Source: Rhodohalobacter mucosus (GTDB taxonomy: Bacteria > Bacteroidota > Rhodothermia > Balneolales > Balneolaceae). From it: a stretch of DNA of 64,000 nucleotides. Positions 1-8,014 of this stretch are shown here, piece by piece. The translations under genes and the position numbers were made by a program. Positions within the stretch are counted from its first letter, which is position 1. Each line of letters opens with the position of its first letter. Under the pieces are notes generated by a model that saw only the letters and a program-made list of their open reading frames with translations, made no database searches and was not told where the DNA came from. The DNA is taken from contig NZ_QGGB01000006.1 in the NCBI RefSeq assembly GCF_003150675.1, positions 310,001-374,000 of the forward strand, in the 5' to 3' direction.

Positions 1-1
1 T

Positions 2-115
2 CAGGCTTTCGGAGGAAAGGCCGGGAATGTAGGATTACTGTACGGATTCCACTTTTTGATCCATATGGCGTGCTATATCGCCCATCTTTTACTACTGCGA
101 AAGCTCATCGGTTAA
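2..115 (+). CDS. C-terminal end of a membrane protein (5' end outside window)
   Basis: An open frame runs from the window edge to a TAA at 113-115 and encodes about 37 residues. The visible tail is hydrophobic (HFLIHMACYIAHLLLLRKL) and looks like a final transmembrane helix followed by a short basic end. It stops 19 bases before the TonB-dependent receptor gene and reads in the same direction, so the two are probably co-transcribed. The fragment is too short to assign to a family. A transporter that partners the receptor is possible but unproven. Confidence 0.5.
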   Translation, partial: QAFGGKAGNVGLLYGFHFLIHMACYIAHLLLLRKLIG

Positions 116-134
116 CTAAATAAATAACAAAACC

Positions 135-2054
135 ATGAGCATGAAAAAGCTACTTTTAATTACATCTGTCATACTTTCTGGTGTTTCAGTCTCTGAGGCA
201 CAGATTGCAGATACCACACAAACATCTTCGGGCGACTCACTCAGAGCTGAACTTGATCAGATTGTTGTTACCGCATCCAAGCTGCCGCTCTCGCGGCGGG
301 AGACAACAAAGCCGGTTATCATAATCGACCGCAGAGAGTTGGAGCAAAGTTCGGGAAGCGACATTTCACAGATTCTGAATCGTCAGAGCGGAATCCGTGT
401 GAACAATTCATACGGTTCACCAGCCAACAGCCGCATACTCTACATGCAGGGTGCCGCAGCCCAAAACACTCTCATTTTGCTCGACGGAAAACCGGTTACC
501 GATCCATCGGGTGTGGGAGGGCTGTTTGATTTGCGTCTCCTGCCTGTCAATCAGCTCGAAAGGATAGAGGTGATCAAGGGCAGTCAGTCAACGCTATATG
601 GAACGGATGCTATTGCGGGAGTAATCAACCTGATCTCTGCTACTCCCGCTGATAAAATTTTTAGCGGAACTGCGTCACTCTCCTATGGAGCTTTCAATAC
701 AGTTAAGGGTTCTGCCGCCGTCAGCGGGGCGATTCAAAATACCTTGCGCTATCATGTATCCTATAACAGGGAATCATCCGACGGTTTTTCAGCAGCCAGA
801 TCACAGGAGGCCGGGAATGAATTCGGGGACGATGGCCACCGAATGAACTCTTTCTTCAGCAGGGTAGAAATTCTGGCCGGCGACTCATTTACAATTACTC
901 CTTTTCTGAATTACTCTGCGAATAACGGCGACTATGACGATGGTGCGTTTCAGGATGCGGATAACAGCTACGAGCTGGAGATGATGAATCCCGGCATCAG
1001 AACCGAATACAGGAGCGCAGATCTGCGTGTAAGAGCCGATTACGGGTACACCAGAACCACGCGGCTTTTTGAATCACAATTTGGTCTGAACCGGTTTGAA
1101 GGCCGTTTTCACGATGCAGATATCTTTGCAGATTACAGATTTGGGGATCATACCGCTTTTCTGGCCGGTTTCAATGTTCAGGATTACGCCATTCCGGGCG
1201 GGGAGGAAGCAACCGACAGGGAAGCGAGGATAGCAAGCCCGTATGCTACATTCTATCTCAAGGACGTAAACGGTTTTAACGCGGAACTGGGCTACAGGCT
1301 GAATCGTCATTCTGAATACGGTACTAATTCCACATTCAGCGCGGCACCGTCCTATTTTATAACCGAAAATCTGAAACTGAACGCATCAATTGCTACGGGA
1401 TTCAAAGTGCCGACACCCGATGAGCTCTTTGGTCCATTCGGTGCTAATGCTGAGCTGGATCCGCAGAGAAGTTTGTATATGACGGCGGGTATTGAAGGGT
1501 ACTTCTTCAACAGCTCATTGAAAACAGGCATACAGTACTACTCACGAAGAATTGACGATCTGATCATATTCACCTTTGGCCAGGGCTATCTCAACCGCGA
1601 CAGGCAGGACGACAGCGGACTGGAACTGACAGCCGACTGGCGTTTCGGCAACACCATTTCGGCAGCTGCATGGTACAATTATACAGACGGAGAGATCACG
1701 GAGCGGACGGATGGCGGTGAAGTTACACGCAGTAATCTGATAAGGCGTCCCGAACACAGTTTCGGGCTGAATACGAACGTGCGGTTCTGGAAAAAACTGA
1801 CGGTTCGGGTCGAAGGGGAGTGGAACGGTGAAAGGAGTGATCTCTACTTTAATCCTGCCAACAACTTTGCCCAGGAGAACGTAACCCTGGATGCTTACAC
1901 GCTTGTACATATTTATGCTGAGTACGGATTGCAGAACTACGGTGTCACAGTATTTGCTGATGTGAAAAATTTATTCAATACAGAATTTACAGAGGTGTAT
2001 GGTTTTAATACCATAGGAACCGCACTGAAGGGCGGTGTGCGGGTTCGGTTTTGA
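135..2054 (+). CDS. TonB-dependent outer-membrane receptor, BtuB-like
   Basis: Outer-membrane gated beta-barrel that imports a scarce ligand with energy from TonB-ExbBD. Residues 1-23 form a signal peptide ending near SEAQ. A TonB-box-like QIVVTAS lies at about 42-48. The plug domain covers about 55-170 with the typical LERIEVIKGSQSTLYGTDAI stretch. The rest is barrel, ending in a terminal phenylalanine (VRVRF), as outer-membrane barrels do. At 639 residues it is the size of BtuB and siderophore receptors and much shorter than SusC proteins, and it has no carboxypeptidase-like N-terminal domain. The ATG at 135 lies 19 bases after the preceding stop. No cobalamin riboswitch is seen because the upstream sequence is coding. 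Family is certain; the ligand (cobalamin, siderophore or other) is not. Confidence 0.9.
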   Translation: MSMKKLLLITSVILSGVSVSEAQIADTTQTSSGDSLRAELDQIVVTASKLPLSRRETTKPVIIIDRRELEQSSGSDISQILNRQSGIRVNNSYGSPANSRILYMQGAAAQNTLILLDGKPVTDPSGVGGLFDLRLLPVNQLERIEVIKGSQSTLYGTDAIAGVINLISATPADKIFSGTASLSYGAFNTVKGSAAVSGAIQNTLRYHVSYNRESSDGFSAARSQEAGNEFGDDGHRMNSFFSRVEILAGDSFTITPFLNYSANNGDYDDGAFQDADNSYELEMMNPGIRTEYRSADLRVRADYGYTRTTRLFESQFGLNRFEGRFHDADIFADYRFGDHTAFLAGFNVQDYAIPGGEEATDREARIASPYATFYLKDVNGFNAELGYRLNRHSEYGTNSTFSAAPSYFITENLKLNASIATGFKVPTPDELFGPFGANAELDPQRSLYMTAGIEGYFFNSSLKTGIQYYSRRIDDLIIFTFGQGYLNRDRQDDSGLELTADWRFGNTISAAAWYNYTDGEITERTDGGEVTRSNLIRRPEHSFGLNTNVRFWKKLTVRVEGEWNGERSDLYFNPANNFAQENVTLDAYTLVHIYAEYGLQNYGVTVFADVKNLFNTEFTEVYGFNTIGTALKGGVRVRF

Positions 2055-2069
2055 TGCAGGACTTACTTT

Positions 2070-2229
2070 GGACTCACTCCTGTCCCTTTTCTACGTGCAG
2101 AGAGGCGGACTCCTTAACAGGTTTGGAATAAGACTCTAAAATCTTTCTTTTTCTGTACGGCAAAGTTCCCCCTCTATGATTACGGAAGGGTGACAGCATT
2201 GAAGGAATCTCGATGGGAGGGGTGAGTCC
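2070..2229. repeat. Intergenic element with imperfect terminal inverted repeats
   Basis: Between two convergent genes the sequence begins GGACTCACTCCTGTCCC (2070-2086) and ends GGGAGGGGTGAGTCC (2215-2229). The outer eight bases are exact inverted complements (GGACTCAC / GTGAGTCC), and the inner parts match imperfectly. No coding frame lies inside. It could be a decayed MITE-like insertion or a bidirectional terminator structure, although no clear T-tract follows it. Confidence 0.3.
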
Positions 2230-2254
2230 GAATGAGTGAGTTTCCAAATACATC

Positions 2255-3517
2255 TCACTTTATCACCCAATGCCACACAAGTCCAACCCCGATCACCCCG
2301 GCTCCAAGAAGCAAAATCGTCGGGTCAATCCAGAATGCAAGAAACAGGCAGCCGAACAGTCCCAGTACGGGAATGATGCGCGGATAGAGCCGTAACTCTT
2401 CGGGAAGAAAGAGGGCGGTCAAATTGGTTATGGAATAGTAGATGAGTACCGTAAACGCACTGAACGACCATGTGAATACCACATCACCGCTGAGTACCAG
2501 CAACCCGATAATTATGCAGGTGACCCACACCGCCACAACCGGGCTCTGCGTTACGGGATTAATTCGGGAGATAAACCCCGGTACATCCCCTCTGCGGGCC
2601 ATACCCAAAAGTACTCTCGACAGACCCAGAAATAGATTCAGCAGTACGCCGAGCATGGCTGTTATTGCGGTAATCGTCAGTACCGGACCTATCACCGGGA
2701 GAGAGAGGGATTGTGCAACAATCATCAGCGGAGCCGCTTCACCTTCAACAGTCTCACCAAAACCATCTGCTCCCAAAGCCTGAAGAGCCGTTAGTGTTAC
2801 AGCCAGATAGATGATCACAATGAGTATCATGGCCATAATAATCGCTCTCGGGATGGTTTTAGCGGGCTCGGCAACTTCTTCTCCCAGGGTGGCAATTCGT
2901 CCGTAGCCGGTGTATGCCACAAACATCAGAGCCGACCCAAAGAGAACTGAATCCCAGCCGGAAACGCTGAAAGTATTTGTAATGGGACTGACGGGTAGTC
3001 CGTTTACAAAGAATGCGGCAACAACAAGGGCAGCCAAACCTGCCAGCGTTATGGAAACAATCCATTTATTTGCTGAATTACTCCGTTGAATTCCCCCGGA
3101 AACCAAAAGGGCCATTAGGAATAGCAGCAACAGGCCGCCCGATGCAATCATCCATTCCGAAGAGTTGATACCGGTAGCATAATACAGATACCCGATACAG
3201 CCCAGAACAGCTGTGGCGGCTGATGCGGATTTGGCCACCATGAACATCCAGCCGGCGGTGAATCCAAACCATGAATTGATAAACCTGTAACCGTATTCGT
3301 AAGTGCCGCCGCTAACAGGATGTGCTGCGGCAAGCTGGGCACTGCTCAGGCCATTGAGCGTTGCAAGCACGGCTGCAAGAACAACCGATAGAATGATCCC
3401 GTTGCCGGCTACCTGGGTTGCAATGGCTATGCTCACAAAAATACCGGTTCCGATAATGGATCCCAGGCCCATCAGTATAGCGCCGGGTGTGCGAATTGCC
3501 CGTCTTAGTTCCTCCAT
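2255..3517 (-). CDS. APC-family amino acid permease
   Basis: Inner-membrane amino acid/polyamine transporter of the APC superfamily. The hallmark glycine-rich first helix is present (GLGSIIGTGIF, residues 17-27), followed by alternating hydrophobic segments consistent with about 12 helices. The length of 420 residues fits the family. The second conserved block around YEYGYRFINSWFGFTAGW also fits. The gene is convergent with the receptor and divergent from the AI-2E family gene, so it is probably a single-gene unit. Substrate cannot be read from sequence. Confidence 0.9.
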   Translation of the reverse strand: MEELRRAIRTPGAILMGLGSIIGTGIFVSIAIATQVAGNGIILSVVLAAVLATLNGLSSAQLAAAHPVSGGTYEYGYRFINSWFGFTAGWMFMVAKSASAATAVLGCIGYLYYATGINSSEWMIASGGLLLLFLMALLVSGGIQRSNSANKWIVSITLAGLAALVVAAFFVNGLPVSPITNTFSVSGWDSVLFGSALMFVAYTGYGRIATLGEEVAEPAKTIPRAIIMAMILIVIIYLAVTLTALQALGADGFGETVEGEAAPLMIVAQSLSLPVIGPVLTITAITAMLGVLLNLFLGLSRVLLGMARRGDVPGFISRINPVTQSPVVAVWVTCIIIGLLVLSGDVVFTWSFSAFTVLIYYSITNLTALFLPEELRLYPRIIPVLGLFGCLFLAFWIDPTILLLGAGVIGVGLVWHWVIK

Positions 3518-3650
3518 ATCAAGCAGGTATAGTTTGTTGATTCGGATAATCTGAAAGCTGCGCTATAGATGCCCGGGAAAATGATGTTTGATATATCACT
3601 TATGATTTAGCTATAATATTTGATTACTAAAAACAATTAAATATGACGGG

Positions 3651-4850
3651 ATGAGTGAAAAAGTTGTGGCTGTGCAGCCCTGGTATATAAAATATACGTT
3701 TGCCCTTGCCGGTATCATACTGACGATTTACGCAATGATTATGGCAAAGTCACTCTTGCTGCCGTTTCTCTTTGCACTATTCTTTTCCATACTCCTGTCG
3801 CCGGTATGCAGCAAGATCGAGGAGAAAAAAATTCCCAGAATTGTCTCATCTCTTGCAGGAATTTTAATTGCCATTCTTTTTATCGGTGCACTGGGATACT
3901 TTTTTTCAATCCAGTTTGCTTCATTTGCGGAGGATAGCTCCATGTTTGCCGAAAGGCTGGAAGAACTCCTGGAGCAGGTAGAAGCCTTTCTGCTTTCCTG
4001 GTTTGCCATTGAGCAGGAGCTGAACCTGGACCGCGTATTCGGAGTAGCCATCGAATACATACAGAATAACGCTGCCAACCTGACCCAGCAATTAACCGGC
4101 GCCGCATCTATTCTTACCGCTATTTTTCTCATACCGGTTTATATGTTCCTGATCTTACTGTTTCGGGATCTGCTGAAGAATTTTGTTATCAAAGCCATTG
4201 CCAGGGGAGACTCGGGAGCCGAGGAAAAAGTGAGGCTCATCATCTCTAAAATTAAGAGACTGGTGCAAAGTTACATCAACGGACTGGTGATGGTCATTCT
4301 AATCCTCGCCGTACTTTACTCTGTAATGCTTCTTGTAATAGGAATCGAACACGCCATTTTCTTTGGTGTTTTTGCTGCCATGCTGAATGTAATACCATTC
4401 GTAGGCCCTCTTATGGGTTCTGTATTGCCAATTCTCTATTCCATCATTACAATGGACTCGTTGATCTACCCGCTGATTATTCTGGCCGGCTTTTATGTCG
4501 TTCAGCTCACGGAAGGGAATCTGCTTACACCGGTGATCGTGGGCAGCCAGGTTAGCATGAACGCACTGGCTACGTTGATACTCATTTTTGCAGGTGCCCA
4601 AATTTGGGGTCTGGCCGGTATGATCCTCTTCATACCGCTGGGTGCGATTATGAAAATTATTTTTGATGAGGTTGAGTCACTTAAACCCTTCGGATATTTG
4701 ATGGGCAGGGATACGGATGATAAAAGTGAGGAGAGGAGCCGGATTGCTCAAAGATTCAGCAAACTTACTGAGAAAGCCAAGAAGAAGAGTAAAGCAACCG
4801 ATGGTGAAAATCATGAAGATGAGGAAAACATCCCGCCATCCGGCAACTGA
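3651..4850 (+). CDS. AI-2E family transporter (YdiK/PerM-type)
   Basis: Polytopic inner-membrane protein of the AI-2 exporter family (PF01594). It has an N-terminal hydrophobic pair, a central soluble stretch (about residues 95-130) and a C-terminal set of helices containing the family-typical FFGVFAAMLNVIPFVGPLMG segment. A charged cytoplasmic tail (about 355-399) is rich in Lys and Glu. The ATG at 3651 is used because an upstream ATG at 3643 is closed by TGA after three codons. Members export diverse substrates; autoinducer-2 transport is only a family label. The gene stands alone, divergent from the permease. Confidence 0.88.
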   Translation: MSEKVVAVQPWYIKYTFALAGIILTIYAMIMAKSLLLPFLFALFFSILLSPVCSKIEEKKIPRIVSSLAGILIAILFIGALGYFFSIQFASFAEDSSMFAERLEELLEQVEAFLLSWFAIEQELNLDRVFGVAIEYIQNNAANLTQQLTGAASILTAIFLIPVYMFLILLFRDLLKNFVIKAIARGDSGAEEKVRLIISKIKRLVQSYINGLVMVILILAVLYSVMLLVIGIEHAIFFGVFAAMLNVIPFVGPLMGSVLPILYSIITMDSLIYPLIILAGFYVVQLTEGNLLTPVIVGSQVSMNALATLILIFAGAQIWGLAGMILFIPLGAIMKIIFDEVESLKPFGYLMGRDTDDKSEERSRIAQRFSKLTEKAKKKSKATDGENHEDEENIPPSGN

Positions 4851-4972
4851 AAGGCCAATGAAAACTGCGGCGGCAGGCAAGATGCCGTAATCTCAATCAA
4901 ATTCCGTGTACAATACCAGCAGATGAAATCAAACGCATACAGATCTGACAATAATTGAAATTTTTATACCTT

Positions 4973-4997
4973 GAACCAACAGTATTCCTGTTGGTTC
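4973..4997. promoter_or_regulatory. Perfect 10-bp hairpin in the leader of the amidohydrolase gene
   Basis: GAACCAACAG and CTGTTGGTTC are exact inverted complements separated by TATTC, 36 bases before the start codon at 5033. No T-run follows, so it is not a typical intrinsic terminator. It may be an operator or a mRNA-stabilising leader hairpin. Confidence 0.45.
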
Positions 4998-5032
4998 TCA
5001 CTCGCTAATCCTGTTAACTAAATTATATCCGT

Positions 5033-6412
5033 ATGAACATGCTCAAAGTAATGTTCCCGATTCTGCTGCTCGCAGCAGTTCTCACGGGTTGTGATACCGG
5101 CGAATCCGATCTTGAAACGATAGCTATTACCGGAGTGAATGTGCTCACAATGGAATCGGATCAGATTCTTTCCGATCAAACTGTAATCATTCGAAATGGC
5201 ATCATCAACAGAATCGGAAATTCAGACGATGTGGAGGTTCCAAGGGGTGCACAGGTTATCAGCGGTGACTTTTATGTAATGCCGGGCCTTGCGGAGATGC
5301 ATGCACACATTCCTTCATCGCGGCAGGGGAGCGAGGTCATGGAGGCCACACTTGGAATGTATCTTTCACAGGGTATTACCACCATCCGTGGTATGCTCGG
5401 CGAACCGGCTCATCTGGAAATTCGCAACAGGGCTGAAAACGGCGAGATCGACAGCCCCCGTATTTTTACTTCAGGCCCATCTTTCAGCGGAAATTCAGTT
5501 TCATCGCCGGAAGAAGCGCGCGAAATGGTTCGTGAACAAAAAGAGGCAGGATATGATCTGGTAAAACTGCATCCCGGCCTGAGCAGGGAAATATTTGATG
5601 CCATTGCGGAGGAAGCTGAGAGGGTGGATATGGAGTTCTCCGGACATATCTCTTTTGATGTGGGCCTTGAACGGGCTATCGAGGCGGGACAGACTACAAT
5701 TGAACACCTTGACCGGTATATGGAGTACATTGCAGAAGTACCTGAAAGCAGAACCGATCCCAATATTATCTATTTTGGCTATGATCTTACTCCGTACGCC
5801 GATCGTTCACGGATTCCGGATGCTGCTGCACGTACCGCTGAATCGGGGGTCTGGAACGTTCCGACAAATACCCTGCTGGTTAATGTTTTTAGTCCGGAGT
5901 ACACAACCGACGAGATGCTTCAGTGGCCGGGTATGGAATATATCGCTGAATCAACCCGTGAGGGCTGGGCACAGTACGTAAATAATCTTCGCTCGGGTGA
6001 AGACTATAACAGAGAACAGGCGAGGGAATACCTGGATATCCGCAATGAACTTACGCTTGAGCTTCACAGGCAGGGAGCCGGACTTCTGCTGGGTGCCGAC
6101 GCACCGCAGATCTTTAATCCCCCCGGGTTTTCGGCACACCGTGAGTTGTCACTGCTGGTAGAGGCAGGCCTTACACCCTACGAAGCCCTCAAAACCGGCA
6201 CTGTGCATGTTGGTGAATATCTGGGAGAAGAGACAACCACCGGCAGGGTTGCCCCGGGTTATCGTGCTGACCTTCTCATTCTCTCTGAAAATCCATTGCT
6301 TTCCATTCCGTTTCAAAACAGGATTGAAGGAGTAATGGTGGCCGGCAGGTACTACGACCGCGCGGCACTTGACGCACTGCTTGACAGAATGGACAGTGCA
6401 GTCGATAATTAA
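5033..6412 (+). CDS. Lipoprotein amidohydrolase (imidazolonepropionase-like)
   Basis: Metal-dependent amidohydrolase predicted to be anchored as a lipoprotein. The signal peptide ends in lipobox LTGC with Cys20. The metal-site pattern is complete by inspection: HAH at 90-92, Lys178 (YDLVKLHPG, candidate carbamylated lysine), His205 (FSGH), His225 (IEHLD) and Asp356 (LGADAP). The C-terminal segment returns to the small beta domain (APGYRADLLILSENP). At 459 residues it fits secreted Xaa-Pro or dipeptide-type amidohydrolases of the PF01979 family. Substrate is not determined. It is transcribed alone behind a leader hairpin, and its stop lies 12 bases from a convergent gene. Confidence 0.85.
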   Translation: MNMLKVMFPILLLAAVLTGCDTGESDLETIAITGVNVLTMESDQILSDQTVIIRNGIINRIGNSDDVEVPRGAQVISGDFYVMPGLAEMHAHIPSSRQGSEVMEATLGMYLSQGITTIRGMLGEPAHLEIRNRAENGEIDSPRIFTSGPSFSGNSVSSPEEAREMVREQKEAGYDLVKLHPGLSREIFDAIAEEAERVDMEFSGHISFDVGLERAIEAGQTTIEHLDRYMEYIAEVPESRTDPNIIYFGYDLTPYADRSRIPDAAARTAESGVWNVPTNTLLVNVFSPEYTTDEMLQWPGMEYIAESTREGWAQYVNNLRSGEDYNREQAREYLDIRNELTLELHRQGAGLLLGADAPQIFNPPGFSAHRELSLLVEAGLTPYEALKTGTVHVGEYLGEETTTGRVAPGYRADLLILSENPLLSIPFQNRIEGVMVAGRYYDRAALDALLDRMDSAVDN

Positions 6413-6424
6413 TGCTCACTATTT

Positions 6425-8014
6425 TTAGAAGTGAATCACAAATCCGGACCAGGCTGCTGCCAGGGATGAACCGTAATTTCGTGATCGCGGAGCGGTTGAA
6501 GCTGCCAGGGTAAATTCAATATTTCTGAATTCGACTCCGGTTCCAGCGTGAACCGTAGTGCCGGAGTGCCCTCCGAACCTAAGTCCCGCCCTGAGAGGGA
6601 CAACATTGAAAAATCGATACTCACTGCCTACGGACAGATGTGCATGTTTGCTGGCTATGCCTCTATCGGATAAGCCCAGGCCGGTGTCTATCATAAACCC
6701 GAATCTGCCAAGCATAAGGTGCGAACCCAGACGGATCATGGCCGGAAGTCCGGGTTTGTGAGCTTGAACCTGTTCTGATTCGAAGTCAGCGTAGAGATCA
6801 TTGCCGATACTGTCGGTGAGCACGGATTCAAAATAAGCGCTCTCATCTCCGTCAAACTCGCTGTCGATAATATCCCGGTCGTAATTGAAGCCTTCCCAAA
6901 GCAATTGATCATCGTTGGAGAATGTTCTGGCACGGTCAGAATAGGAGAGGGATCCGATATCTGTTACGGCAAGTCCGACCCTGAGAGACTTCCTTCCTTT
7001 GAATATACCGAGGTCAAACGCATTTTGCGGGAGATCCATCTCAGCCGTCAGCCCCAGGTCCAATCCAAGGGATACACCTTTGGCTGCCGTGAAATCATCT
7101 GCTTGCGGATCAATGTAATCCTCCAGCTTCGGATCGATTCCGAGGTCACGGTCAATCCTGTATGCATCTATCTGATCCGCCCTTGCTCCGGCAGTTTTAA
7201 CGGCATATCGGAATGCATGACGGATCTGACCGCCCGCTTGAGCCGAAGCGCCGCTTATTTGAAGAGACGACACCATTGATGCGGATGTATAGTCTGTGCT
7301 GATCAGCAGTTTCGGAGCAATACCCGCGTAAATCCGTACATTTTCCGCAAAACCGAAAAGGGTATCGTATCTAAGCAGAGTGCGGGCATATCCGGCCGAC
7401 CATTCGTGCCAGGCGTAGTATTCTGCGGATAAATTGACATCTGCCGCTTCACTGAAATAATCAGAATCGAGGCCCCGAAAGATTAAATCTGCAAAACCTC
7501 TTGAAACACCCGTATTTCCTGATGTGCGAACCCTGACTGCAAAACCCACGGCCCATTCATCAGACCTGTATGCACCGCCTAAAGGTACAGCTGCGACATC
7601 AAAAGCGAGGTCTCTGCTTTCTGAAGAGGCGGTTCCAAACCATGTATCAAGCATGGCATCAGCCAATTGGGGTGAAATCGTCAGTCCGCTGGTAAGATAT
7701 TCGTTGTAAACCGAAATGTTTGCCAGTGAGCCTCCTGCCTGTGCATGAACTCCTCCTGCAATGCTTACTGTAAATTTCGGCCTGACATCACGGTTCAGCA
7801 TCAGGTTTGCAGGATTCACAAAGTTAGCGTGGTAGAGATCCTGATAGGCCGTTCCACCTCCGCCAAGCGAAAGAGTACGGGCAGTTTGATGAGAATGCTG
7901 CGCATGAAGCTGCAGCGGTGCTATAAAAAGAAGCAAAATCACAGGAACCACCGTAAGCGGAAGGAAGCATCGTTTGGTATACTCTTGTATCATTTTCATC
8001 ACGATCTTCCTCAA
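6425..8014 (-). CDS. DUF5723-like outer-membrane protein
   Basis: Predicted secreted outer-membrane beta-barrel of 529 residues. An N-terminal signal peptide ends near LHAQ. It is followed by the typical TARTLSLGGGGTAYQDLYHANFVNPAN-like opening (residues about 44-70) found in PorV/DUF5723-type proteins of Bacteroidota. The rest alternates polar and hydrophobic residues, ending in aromatic Phe (FVIHF). Its start overlaps the stop of the 748-residue lipoprotein by four bases (ATGA at 8011-8014), implying translational coupling. Several in-frame Met codons at the N-terminus make the exact start uncertain by a few residues. Family role is not established. Confidence 0.7.
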   Translation of the reverse strand: MRKIVMKMIQEYTKRCFLPLTVVPVILLLFIAPLQLHAQHSHQTARTLSLGGGGTAYQDLYHANFVNPANLMLNRDVRPKFTVSIAGGVHAQAGGSLANISVYNEYLTSGLTISPQLADAMLDTWFGTASSESRDLAFDVAAVPLGGAYRSDEWAVGFAVRVRTSGNTGVSRGFADLIFRGLDSDYFSEAADVNLSAEYYAWHEWSAGYARTLLRYDTLFGFAENVRIYAGIAPKLLISTDYTSASMVSSLQISGASAQAGGQIRHAFRYAVKTAGARADQIDAYRIDRDLGIDPKLEDYIDPQADDFTAAKGVSLGLDLGLTAEMDLPQNAFDLGIFKGRKSLRVGLAVTDIGSLSYSDRARTFSNDDQLLWEGFNYDRDIIDSEFDGDESAYFESVLTDSIGNDLYADFESEQVQAHKPGLPAMIRLGSHLMLGRFGFMIDTGLGLSDRGIASKHAHLSVGSEYRFFNVVPLRAGLRFGGHSGTTVHAGTGVEFRNIEFTLAASTAPRSRNYGSSLAAAWSGFVIHF

